Position numbers and translations under genes: made by a program. Source: Comamonadaceae bacterium (GTDB lineage: Bacteria > Pseudomonadota > Gammaproteobacteria > Burkholderiales > Burkholderiaceae). Taken from it: DNA of 40,610 nucleotides. This document shows, piece after piece, positions 33,418 through 40,610 of the stretch. Position 1 is the first letter of the stretch. Every line of letters starts with the position of its first letter. Below the pieces are notes generated by a model that did not search any database, had not been told where the DNA came from, and saw nothing but the letters and a program-made list of their open reading frames with translations. The stretch spans positions 1-40,610 of the forward strand of contig CANCGU010000002.1 in assembly GCA_947377705.1 (NCBI GenBank). The letters run 5' to 3'.

Positions 33418-36400
33418 ATGGCAGTTATCAACACAAACGTTAAAGCATTGTTTTCGCAGTCGGCACTCACGGCATCTGGCCGTGCGCAGGCCATTGCCAT
33501 GCAGCAGTTGTCGACAGGCAAGCGCATCAACTCGGCTCGAGATGATGCAGCCGGCATGGCGATCGCAACGCGCATGACAGAACAAATTCGTGGCCTGAAT
33601 CAGGCTGTGCGAAACGCTGGAGACGCCATCACCCTGATCCAGACCGCAGAAGGCGCGACCAACCAGATCACAGACATGATGCAACGCATGCGTGAGTTGG
33701 CCGTTCAAGCAGTCAACGACACCAACGACAACGCGCAGCGCAGCTACTTGGACCTCGAGTTCCAGCAGCTCAAGCAAGAGATTGTCCAAATTTCTGACAG
33801 CACAGAGTGGAACGGCTTCCCAGTGCTAAACGGCACTGCCGGCCAGCGCGTTGGCGAGATGCCTGTTTACAAGGCCACGTCACAGTTCATCTCTGGCACT
33901 ACGTTCATCGACCCGACAACTTCGCGCACAGTCGCAGGGGCTGACTCGGGTGAACAACAGACATTTACGCTGGCAGCCCCTGGTGGTGCTGGCCCGATTG
34001 GCCAAGGCACGATCACGATCGCTGGCCAGGCAATCGACATTACTGCAGTAGAGGCCGGTGGCGGTCTAGCCACCGTCATGAATAAGATCCAGACGACCTT
34101 GAACAACAGTGCTTTCTTTAGCGCTGGCTCAGGGCGCAGTGTGACGGCCGCTGCAGGTGGCGCCGTAACAATTACCTATAACAGTACCGACGGTGACGTC
34201 CCAGACACCCCAGTTCTGACAGGTGCGACCAACCTCACGCTCGGTGTTGCTGTTGCGACACCGCGAAAGGCGACTGCCGGTGCGACTGAGGTCTTCACTA
34301 ACAACGGTAAGTTCTTGCAGAGCGGTTCGTTGCGAATGACCCTAACCGCAGAAGCGGTGGGTGTTCCGCCAACGGTCACGGCTTCGTTCTTGAATGCAGA
34401 CAACAAAGTTATTCCACTGACAGCGACTCTTAACGCTGCAACTGGCAAGGTTTCATTCGACGTGACTGCGGGCCTTAACCGCACGGTGATGTCAGACAAC
34501 CTGTCATACACCTTGAATGATCCATCTGGCACTGCGTTAAACCTTGCCTTAGCTGGTGGTTCGCCACGAAACGTGGCGTTGAGTGTTGACGTTGCTGGAA
34601 CAATCCCAGTTCTGCGCGCCGGTGACTTGAAGATTAACGATGTGGTCATTGGCCCATCACAGGCGAGCGACGACTTGTTGTCGCCCCGAAACAATGCTGC
34701 GGGCAGTGCGATCGCCAAGGCTGCGGCTATCAACCGCATGGCTGTCGACCAGGGCAAGAGCCAAGGTGAGTCTCAGTCAATCACATTGTCCGGCACCCCA
34801 GCCCCTGGGACCGTCACCGTTGGTGGTGTGAGCGTTGTGATCACCAGCGCTGACAAGACCCCTGCCGATGTAGCCCAGAAAATTGCGGTTGCACTGCAGG
34901 CGAGCTCACAGTTCGGACAAGGAACTGACCGAAAAGTAACTTATGCGAGCGGCTCTGGCGTCATCAACGTCGACTTTCCAGCCTCTGAAGGGGATGCAAA
35001 GCCGATTGATGTCCAGATGGGTTCGACAGGTTTGACGCCCGTCGTCAATACCACTCAACCATTCATGACCTCTGTGCCTGGCACTGGCGTGTTCGCCAAG
35101 GTTAACGAGAACGTTGTGACCGGCAAGGCCATGACGGGCGCGTCTGTTGTATCGGGCGCGATCTTTGTGAACGGCTACACGTCTGCTGACATTACAACCG
35201 TTTTGAACAACCCTCAAGCAACACGCGAGAACGTGGTGCGCGCAATCAACTTGATCAGCGACAAGACGGGCGTCAAGGCGATTGATACAGGTTCAGACGC
35301 CAAGGGCGTTACCCTGGTTGCTACAGACGGCCGCAACATTGAAGTACGTTTTGAGACAACTGCAAATGCGCAAGTCTTCGGCGACCGTGTGGGTCTGCGT
35401 GAAGGTGTGCAGAGCTCTACGATTTCACTCGAGTCAAAAATTGACGCGCCAGTTGTACTGAGCTCGGCATCTAACGGCGATATCTCGCGTGTTGGCTTCC
35501 AGGCAGACAACTACTCCAAGAACCAAGCAGTTTTGAATACTGCTCCCCGTGACCCAGTGGCACCTGCCCAGGCACAGGTGGAGAGTGTGAATTTCTCGGG
35601 CGTCGCCACCGATGTGGGTGGGACTGCGACGATTGTGATTAATGGAACTACTTTTCCATCAGCAGCATTTACAGCCACTGATACACCACAAACTGTGCGT
35701 CAAGGTTTGATTACTCAGATCAATAACAACGCCACGCTGGGTGTTTACGCTTCAGCAGGTCGAGGTGTTGGTGAGATCCTCTTGACATCGAAGACGCCGG
35801 GTGTGTCGTTTACGATGACGTCCACCAAGAACACAACTGCAGCGAATTTGACAATTGTTAACCAGACAATTACCGCAAATTCGCCAGCTCAATATGCAAA
35901 CTTGGGCATGGATGACCTGACGATCAATGGCGTCAAAATCCGTCCAAGCACACCAGCGGATGACAAGTTTTCCAACACAGTGGCTACAAGTAGCGACCCT
36001 GGCTCAAGCGCAATCGCGATTGCGGCCTCGATCAACAGCAGCACCTCGCTGACGGGTGTGACCGCGGTGGCAAACCCTGTGACATCTCAGGGTATCAACA
36101 CTACAACAGGTGTGCCAGCCAGCGGCAAACAGTCACTATGGGTCAACGGCACAAAGATTGAGGTTGATTTTGTGCAAAATGAATCTGGCACAGACCGTCG
36201 TGCCAAGGTCGTTGCTGCCATCAACCAACGTGTGGGTCAGCATGGCGTGACTGCAAAAGACAACGGCAACGGTGTCTCGCTCAGCTCAGATGGTCGTAAC
36301 CTCTCTGTGTGGTTTGACTCAAGCGTCGCTGACCTATCCGCTTCAAGCTTCGGCTTAGACAAAGGCGGTGCAGTCGCACAACAAACAAAGGTCAAGTTCA

Positions 36401-37440
36401 CAAACGCAGCCGGTGCTGGTGCACCTACTGCGACGGTTGTGATCAACGGTGTGACAGTGACGGCATCTCCTGCTGCTGCTGCTGCAGCCGATGCGACAGC
36501 AACTGCGTTGATGAACGCAATCAATACGAACGTCAACCTCAAAAATGTGTTGGCCTCTATCGATCCTGCCGACAACACGTCAGTTCTGATTACCTCAAAG
36601 GTTGCGGGCAGTGCATTTGACGTTCGTGGTGCAGCAGTCGCTCCTGCGGCGAGTACGCAAACATTGGCGGTTACGACAGTAACTCCAAACTCGGGCGGTA
36701 AAACAGACGTAACAGCCGTGGATTTGACAGCTGCGTACAGTAATACGGTCTTGGGTGGCGCAAGCAATGCTGCAAACGTGAAGACCCTTTACGGTTCGGT
36801 GAAACTAATTGCCGCAGCACCCGTGTTGCCCGCCATGCCTGGCGCTGACGGCTTGCCGCCTAGCATGCTTGGTGTTGACGGCAAACCAATTTTGATTAAA
36901 ACCGGTTCCGATGGCGTTGGACCGCTGAGCAACTTCAGGGCCCTCGGTTTTCAAGAGGGCACATTCGGCGGCCGCGCGAGTGAAGATATGGCGCCACCTA
37001 AAGTGGGTCGTATGGCCTTCCAGGTTGGTTCCTCGGCTAACCAGGTGGTGACGATTGACTTGGCAGACTTCGGCAAGAAAGGTTCGATCACGGGTGCCAT
37101 CACCGGTGACGTTGACCTCCAGGTCGATCAGCGCAAGGTTCGTATCAACACCAGCGACGGTGCAACAGCGGTGCTGAATCTGCTGGACGCGTCGATGGAC
37201 AAGATCAATGCGACTCGTGCGACGATGGGCGCGGTAATGAACCGTCTTGACCACGTCATTAACAACTTGTCAAATGTGTCGATGAACATGTCCACCTCAC
37301 GCAGCCAAATCGAAGATGCAGATTACGCATCTTCGAGCACGGAGTTGGCAAAAACACAGATCATGCAGCAGGCAGCTACGGCAGTTTTGGCCCAGGCCAA
37401 CACCAGCCAGCAAACAGTTCTGAAATTGCTGGGCGGTTGA
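33418..37440 (+). CDS. Giant flagellin, sigma-54 dependent (1340 aa)
   Basis: A second, divergent flagellin. The N-terminal D0/D1 (MAVINTNVKALFSQSALTAS, QLSTGKRINSARDDAAGMAI, MMQRMRELAVQAV) and C-terminal D1/D0 (MGAVMNRLDHVINNLSNVSM, SRSQIEDADYASSSTELAKT, LAQANTSQQTVLKLLGG) are complete. Between them is a very large exposed region (about residues 150-1240) of Thr/Ala/Val/Ser-rich beta modules. These include two A-B repeat blocks like those of fliC and further inserted NG-V-type modules. No HExxH protease motif was found. ATG 33418 is set by AGGAG at 33407-33411. Common flagellins have 280-600 aa; few known ones exceed 1000. It is transcribed from a sigma-54 promoter, unlike fliC. Confidence 0.95.
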   Translation: MAVINTNVKALFSQSALTASGRAQAIAMQQLSTGKRINSARDDAAGMAIATRMTEQIRGLNQAVRNAGDAITLIQTAEGATNQITDMMQRMRELAVQAVNDTNDNAQRSYLDLEFQQLKQEIVQISDSTEWNGFPVLNGTAGQRVGEMPVYKATSQFISGTTFIDPTTSRTVAGADSGEQQTFTLAAPGGAGPIGQGTITIAGQAIDITAVEAGGGLATVMNKIQTTLNNSAFFSAGSGRSVTAAAGGAVTITYNSTDGDVPDTPVLTGATNLTLGVAVATPRKATAGATEVFTNNGKFLQSGSLRMTLTAEAVGVPPTVTASFLNADNKVIPLTATLNAATGKVSFDVTAGLNRTVMSDNLSYTLNDPSGTALNLALAGGSPRNVALSVDVAGTIPVLRAGDLKINDVVIGPSQASDDLLSPRNNAAGSAIAKAAAINRMAVDQGKSQGESQSITLSGTPAPGTVTVGGVSVVITSADKTPADVAQKIAVALQASSQFGQGTDRKVTYASGSGVINVDFPASEGDAKPIDVQMGSTGLTPVVNTTQPFMTSVPGTGVFAKVNENVVTGKAMTGASVVSGAIFVNGYTSADITTVLNNPQATRENVVRAINLISDKTGVKAIDTGSDAKGVTLVATDGRNIEVRFETTANAQVFGDRVGLREGVQSSTISLESKIDAPVVLSSASNGDISRVGFQADNYSKNQAVLNTAPRDPVAPAQAQVESVNFSGVATDVGGTATIVINGTTFPSAAFTATDTPQTVRQGLITQINNNATLGVYASAGRGVGEILLTSKTPGVSFTMTSTKNTTAANLTIVNQTITANSPAQYANLGMDDLTINGVKIRPSTPADDKFSNTVATSSDPGSSAIAIAASINSSTSLTGVTAVANPVTSQGINTTTGVPASGKQSLWVNGTKIEVDFVQNESGTDRRAKVVAAINQRVGQHGVTAKDNGNGVSLSSDGRNLSVWFDSSVADLSASSFGLDKGGAVAQQTKVKFTNAAGAGAPTATVVINGVTVTASPAAAAAADATATALMNAINTNVNLKNVLASIDPADNTSVLITSKVAGSAFDVRGAAVAPAASTQTLAVTTVTPNSGGKTDVTAVDLTAAYSNTVLGGASNAANVKTLYGSVKLIAAAPVLPAMPGADGLPPSMLGVDGKPILIKTGSDGVGPLSNFRALGFQEGTFGGRASEDMAPPKVGRMAFQVGSSANQVVTIDLADFGKKGSITGAITGDVDLQVDQRKVRINTSDGATAVLNLLDASMDKINATRATMGAVMNRLDHVINNLSNVSMNMSTSRSQIEDADYASSSTELAKTQIMQQAATAVLAQANTSQQTVLKLLGG
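34627..36650 (+). repeat. A-B-A-B and extra modules in the giant flagellin
   Basis: Unit A occurs at about residues 404-447 (INDVVIGPSQASDD ... SAIAKAAAIN) and 830-888 (INGVKIRPSTPADD ... SAIAIAASIN). Unit B occurs at about 580-644 (VNGYTSADI ... TGVKAIDTGSDAKGVTLVATDGRNI, given here in parts) and 905-967 (VNGTKIEVDF ... HGVTAKDNGNGVSLSSDGRN). Three further modules with TxVxxGVSV or TATIVINGT/TATVVINGV starts lie at about 34790-35020, 35586-35880 and 36400-36650. The A-B order and key residues match fliC. Confidence 0.7.
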
Positions 37441-37461
37441 TCGTTTCCTAGGACTTGATGC

Positions 37462-37761
37462 ATGAAAACGGGTCAAGGCCCTGCGCCTGGTGACAGGGGC
37501 CCCAACTGCTTCGAGTGTCGCCACATGGCGATCACTTGGGATGTGCGCATGCCTTATGGTTGCAAGCTCATGGGCTTTCGTTCGAAAGTGATCCCCTCGC
37601 TCGAGGTGTTGCGCACGGACGGGCGGTTTTGTGGCGGTTTTTCGCCTAAGCCCGCCAATTCCCAAGCTCAAAAAGCATCTAAAAAGCCTGTCGGTAACTC
37701 GTCGCAACGTCGAGAAAATGACCCTCGCAGGCCTATTTGTCACATAAATTTAATTACATAG
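37462..37761 (+). CDS. Small four-cysteine protein, probable zinc ribbon
   Basis: The 99 aa protein has the pattern PNCFECRHMAITWDVRMPYG followed by C, KLMGFRSKVIPSLEVLRTDG and RFCGGF. This gives four cysteines in a C-x2-C ... C ... C arrangement, likely to bind zinc. The tail is Lys/Arg/Ser rich and looks disordered. The core is like a family of short conserved proteins I have seen in proteobacteria, but I cannot name a proven function. It starts 21 bases after the giant flagellin stop with no terminator between, so it may be expressed by readthrough. Its stop lies just before the next sigma-54 promoter. Confidence 0.7.
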   Translation: MKTGQGPAPGDRGPNCFECRHMAITWDVRMPYGCKLMGFRSKVIPSLEVLRTDGRFCGGFSPKPANSQAQKASKKPVGNSSQRRENDPRRPICHINLIT

Positions 37762-37775
37762 GTTACAAAACAACC

Positions 37776-37790
37776 TGGCACGGCCTTTGC
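37776..37790 (+). promoter_or_regulatory. Sigma-54 promoter of the activator gene
   Basis: TGGCAC, GGCCT, TTGC followed by AT: a perfect match to TGGCAC-N5-TTGC with GG/GC 12 apart. The start near 37802 leaves a 25-base leader before GTG 37827. This is the best sigma-54 element in the window. Confidence 0.93.
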
Positions 37791-37826
37791 ATAACAGTCT
37801 TACCTTTATTTCGGACTGTACTCAAA

Positions 37827-39329
37827 GTGAATGCTTCTTCTGTCAACGTAATTCATGCCGTGTGGTTGGACCCTTTCAGTCCAATCGACGCTGCAGATCG
37901 CGCCCAGCTGGATGCCGCAGGTATCAGTCTGGAAACTGTGTCTACCTTGGGCGACCTCACGCAGGCTTTGCGCCGTGCACATGTGTTGGTCATTCGCTTG
38001 GGCGATAGCGCCGAGCTGCTCCAAGAAGTTCAAACCCTGATTGCCCAACTCGGCCACACCGTACCTGTGTTGTGCCGTGTCGAGCGCCGCCGCATGGAAG
38101 TGGCTGTTGACGCGATGCGTTTAGGTGCTTTGCATGTGCTGCCCGCTGACGAATGGTCTGCTGACGCATGGCAAGGTGCTGTGAAAGGCTTGAACGCGCC
38201 AGAACTCAAAACCAAGAGCTATGTGTTTGTGGATCCCATCAGCCAGCATTTGTTGGCCTTGGCCCAACGCGTGGCACAAACCGATGTGACGGCTTTGTTG
38301 GTCGGCCCTACAGGTGCTGGTAAAGAGGTGTTGGCCCGTGTGTTGCACGAGTCGTCTTCCCGTGCCAAGGCCCCCTTTGTGGCCCTCAATTGCGCGGCCA
38401 TGCCTGAGCATTTGATTGAAGACATGTTGTTCGGTCATGAGAAGGGCGCCTTCACCGGTGCTTTGAAAGAACACAAAGGTTTGTTTGAACAAGCCCACGG
38501 CGGCACCATCTTCTTGGACGAAATTGGCGAGATGCCTATGAACTTGCAAGCCAAGTTGCTGCGCGTCTTGCAAGAGAAAAAACTCAACCGTTTGGGCGGC
38601 GAAGGCACCATTGACCTCGATGTGCGCGTGATCGCTGCCACCAACAAAGATTTGAAGCTGGCCATTGAGCAGCGCGAATTCCGCGAAGACTTGTATTTCC
38701 GCATCAGCACTTTCCGATTGCGCATTCAGCCTTTGAAAGACCGTCCAGGTGACATCGTGCCTTTGGTGGCGCAGTCGTTGGCGCGTCATGTCAAAGGTGG
38801 TTTGCCTTTCACGGTCACGCCTGAGGCGCAAGTGTTGTTGCAAAGCTACCCTTGGCCTGGCAATGTGCGTGAGCTCGAAAACGTGGTGCAACGCGCCGTG
38901 GTGTTGAGCGGTGGTCGCACCATCAGCCCCGCACATTTGATGTTTGACGATGCTCAGATGGATGAGCAAGCCATGCCCACGATGCCCAGCATCCCCGCAG
39001 CTTTGCCACAAGTCTTTGCGCAAGAGCCTGTTACAACGCCCGTTGCATCTTCTGCGATGCAGATGGCACCCGCCCCAACTTACTACGCATCCGTGCCAGC
39101 TTATGGCGCAACGCCGATGGCGCCGATTGAGATGCGCGAAGCGCCAGCAGCCCCCATCAACTTGGACAGCGCGGTCAAAGCCAGCGAACTACAAGTGATC
39201 ATGGCCGCGATTCAAAGCACCGACAGTCGTATGGAAGCGGCTGCCAAGTTGGGCATTAGTCCACGCACCTTGCGCTACAAGCTGGCGCAAATGCGTACCC
39301 GTGGAATGAGTGAAGGAGCCTCAGCATGA
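37827..39329 (+). CDS. Sigma-54 dependent flagellar activator with degenerate receiver (FleQ/FlrC-like)
   Basis: Enhancer-binding protein of 500 aa. An N-terminal receiver-like domain (1-125) has Arg57 (VLVIRLGD) where the phospho-accepting Asp is expected and no conserved Lys in GALHVLPADEW, so it is probably not phosphorylated. The central AAA+ domain has Walker A GPTGAGKE (near 160), GAFTGA (207-212), which contacts sigma-54, and Walker B GTIFLDEIGEM (near 227, Asp231-Glu232). A Met/Pro/Ala-rich linker (about 375-445) leads to a Fis-type HTH (MEAAAKLGISPRTLRYKLAQ). I choose GTG 37827 because the sigma-54 promoter lies inside any longer reading frame. It precedes fliE (ATGA overlap), so it likely drives flagellar sigma-54 genes, including itself. 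Confidence 0.88.
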   Translation: MNASSVNVIHAVWLDPFSPIDAADRAQLDAAGISLETVSTLGDLTQALRRAHVLVIRLGDSAELLQEVQTLIAQLGHTVPVLCRVERRRMEVAVDAMRLGALHVLPADEWSADAWQGAVKGLNAPELKTKSYVFVDPISQHLLALAQRVAQTDVTALLVGPTGAGKEVLARVLHESSSRAKAPFVALNCAAMPEHLIEDMLFGHEKGAFTGALKEHKGLFEQAHGGTIFLDEIGEMPMNLQAKLLRVLQEKKLNRLGGEGTIDLDVRVIAATNKDLKLAIEQREFREDLYFRISTFRLRIQPLKDRPGDIVPLVAQSLARHVKGGLPFTVTPEAQVLLQSYPWPGNVRELENVVQRAVVLSGGRTISPAHLMFDDAQMDEQAMPTMPSIPAALPQVFAQEPVTTPVASSAMQMAPAPTYYASVPAYGATPMAPIEMREAPAAPINLDSAVKASELQVIMAAIQSTDSRMEAAAKLGISPRTLRYKLAQMRTRGMSEGASA

Positions 39330-39667
39330 TTGATCGCATCTCTAATGCCAACATTCAATCGATGATTGAAACGCTGCGTTCGCACCAAACGCAGGCCACA
39401 GGCACATCGTCTTCAGTCAATGAGCCATCGACCACCAAGGTGGGCCAGCCCTCGTTTTTTGACTCGGTCAAAAACGCGCTGGACAAAGTCAACGAGGCGG
39501 ATGTCAAGGCGGATGCCATGACGGAAGCCTATGACCGTGGCGAAGAAGTACCGCTCACCGAAGTGGTGTTGAGCATGCAGAAATCGTCACTGGCTTTTGA
39601 AGCCACCTTGCAAGTACGCAACAAAGTGATGAAAGCGTACGAAGAAATCATGAACATGCCTGTTTGA
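39326..39667 (+). CDS. fliE: Flagellar hook-basal body complex protein FliE
   Basis: FliE links the MS ring to the proximal rod and is the first exported rod component. The 113 aa product has the FliE C-terminal signature: SFFDSVKNALDKVNEADVKA, EEVPLTEVVLSMQKSSLAFE and TLQVRNKVMKAYEEIMNMPV. Its start overlaps the activator stop by 4 bases (ATGA), with AAGGAG about 10 bases upstream (GTGAAGGAGCC). It is followed by fliF after 20 bases, the standard fliE-fliF order. Normal length, nothing odd. Confidence 0.96.
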   Translation: MIDRISNANIQSMIETLRSHQTQATGTSSSVNEPSTTKVGQPSFFDSVKNALDKVNEADVKADAMTEAYDRGEEVPLTEVVLSMQKSSLAFEATLQVRNKVMKAYEEIMNMPV

Positions 39668-39687
39668 TACAGGATTGAGAGACTGAT

Positions 39688-40610
39688 ATGGCAACTGATA
39701 CCTTAAACATGAACGCTGTGGGCATGCCCGTGGCCAATGGCGTAGAGACCACTGGCGCATCCAATGCGAACGGCGCTACATCCAGCAACGGCAATATGCC
39801 CGCATGGCTCAACACCAAAGAAGGCCCCGGCGCTGTGGTGATGGACGTGTTACGTCAACCCAGTGTGCGCAAGGTCTTGCCATTCGTGGTGATCTTCATG
39901 CTGTTGATGTCGGTGGCTGTGTTTTTCACCTCGATGAAGCCCACGCCTTACCGTCCATTGGTGTTGATGCTTAACGATGCTGACAAGCAGTTGGCCATCG
40001 AAGCCTTGAAGACGGGCGAGTACAAGCCTGAGGTGGATGCCAACACCGGTCAAATTTCCGTACCTACCAACCGTTACCAAGAAGCCCGCATGTTGTTGGC
40101 TTCCAAAGGGTTGCCACGCACCGAAGCTTCGGGTATGGACAACCTCAAAGACATGCCGGCCATGACCACCAGCCAGTTCATGGAGCAGGTGCGCTACAAC
40201 AACGCCATGGAACAAGAGCTGGCGCGCAGCATTGTGCAAATTGGCGGTATCAAATCAGCCCGCGTCCATTTGGCCGCACCTAAGCAAAGCGTGTTTGTGC
40301 GTGACCGTGCACCGACCAAGGCGTCGGTGATCATCACGCGTTTGCCAGGCCGCACCATCTCTTCTGCCAACGTGCAAGCCATCATCCAATTGGTGGCGTC
40401 TAGCGTGCCTTACCTCGCCCCTGAAAACGTGTCAGTGGTGGACAACTTCGGTAGCTTGATGAACGACATGTTGACCGAGCAGCCTTTGGGCTTGACCGCG
40501 CAACAGCTTACCCACAAGCAGCAGATGGAAGACCTCTATCGCACCCGCTTGATTCAGTTGTTGGCTCCCATCGTGGGCGAAACCAACGTGACTGCACAGG
40601 TGAGCATGAG
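39688..40610 (+). CDS. fliF: Flagellar MS-ring protein FliF (5' part, cut by window end)
   Basis: FliF forms the inner-membrane MS ring, the base for motor and export gate. The first 307 codons are present and open to the window end. A variable Asn/Gly/Ser-rich cytoplasmic N-terminus (1-50) is followed by a transmembrane helix at about 63-82 (VLPFVVIFMLLMSVAVFFTS). Ring-building motifs then appear: KPTPYRPLVLMLNDADKQ, YQEARMLLASKGLPR, MEQVRYNNAMEQELARSI and ARVHLAAPKQSVFVRDR. These are typical of the YscJ/FliF domain. The start context AGAGACTGATATGG is the same as at flgF. fliG and other genes probably follow outside. Confidence 0.96.
   Translation, partial: MATDTLNMNAVGMPVANGVETTGASNANGATSSNGNMPAWLNTKEGPGAVVMDVLRQPSVRKVLPFVVIFMLLMSVAVFFTSMKPTPYRPLVLMLNDADKQLAIEALKTGEYKPEVDANTGQISVPTNRYQEARMLLASKGLPRTEASGMDNLKDMPAMTTSQFMEQVRYNNAMEQELARSIVQIGGIKSARVHLAAPKQSVFVRDRAPTKASVIITRLPGRTISSANVQAIIQLVASSVPYLAPENVSVVDNFGSLMNDMLTEQPLGLTAQQLTHKQQMEDLYRTRLIQLLAPIVGETNVTAQVSM

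Noticed and set aside
36465..36490. Short GCT triplet run in the giant flagellin as a slippage switch
   Set aside because: Only about five units and in frame by threes, so changes would add or remove alanines without shifting the frame.
33418..37440. Possibility that the giant flagellin is a protease-flagellin (flagellinolysin)
   Set aside because: No HExxH zinc-protease motif could be found in its central region or in FliC.
37737..37826. Longer start of the sigma-54 activator from ATG 37737
   Set aside because: The perfect sigma-54 promoter at 37776-37790 lies inside this extension, so those codons are not on the main transcript. The extra 30 residues show no domain.
38121..39023. Long open frame on the minus strand opposite the sigma-54 activator (300 codons)
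   Set aside because: It lies entirely inside a clearly identified gene with AAA+ motifs. Its translation is rich in His/Arg/Gln without family motifs, as expected from a shadow of a GC-rich gene.

Overview
This window is one continuous flagellar gene cluster with a flagellin-glycosylation block inside it. The gene set, moderate-to-high GC and a flagellin/FlaG/FliD layout transcribed from classical sigma-28 boxes suggest a betaproteobacterium of the Burkholderiales, probably Comamonadaceae. The family level is inference; no rRNA or marker gene is present.

Layout. (1) 25-14787: flgB-flgC-flgD-flgE-flgF-flgG-flgH-flgI-flgJ-flgK-flgL, all on the plus strand, tightly spaced, encoding the rod, hook, L/P rings and hook-filament junction. 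(2) 14793-20245: the filament block fliD, flaG and fliC. Each gene has its own near-consensus sigma-28 promoter, and a strong terminator follows fliC. (3) 20246-32629: a sugar block. It holds a TPR-glycosyltransferase, a methyltransferase and pseB on the minus strand, then pseC, pseF, pseG, a second methyltransferase, pseI, a Gfo/Idh oxidoreductase, a second DegT aminotransferase, a FemAB/GNAT-like protein and an uncharacterised protein. This is a pseudaminic-acid pathway with extra sugar-tailoring genes. (4) 32671-37761: a small TPR protein, a giant second flagellin (1340 aa) and a small four-cysteine protein. (5) 37776-40610: a sigma-54 activator with a degenerate receiver domain, fliE and the 5' part of fliF (cut by the window end).

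How it works together. Region 1 builds the basal body and hook. Region 2 builds cap and filament under sigma-28. Region 3 makes CMP-pseudaminic acid or a relative and probably attaches it to flagellin. Five sigma-54 -24/-12 elements can be read directly: in front of pseB and (weaker) pseC as a divergent pair, the TPR gene, the giant flagellin and the activator gene. This suggests the giant flagellin and its sugar supply form a sigma-54 branch separate from the sigma-28 flagellin branch.

The most unusual points are the parallel enlargement of the extracellular axial proteins (FlgE 1267 aa, FlgK 1503, FliD 869, FliC 707, second flagellin 1340), the split of the two flagellins between two sigma factors, repeat elements flanking the giant-flagellin promoter, a terminator merged with the fliC promoter, and AT-rich foreign-looking patches in the sugar block. 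There is no gene-free stretch longer than 300 bases; the largest gap (33224-33417) holds the giant-flagellin control region. I see no tRNA, rRNA, IS element or CRISPR array.
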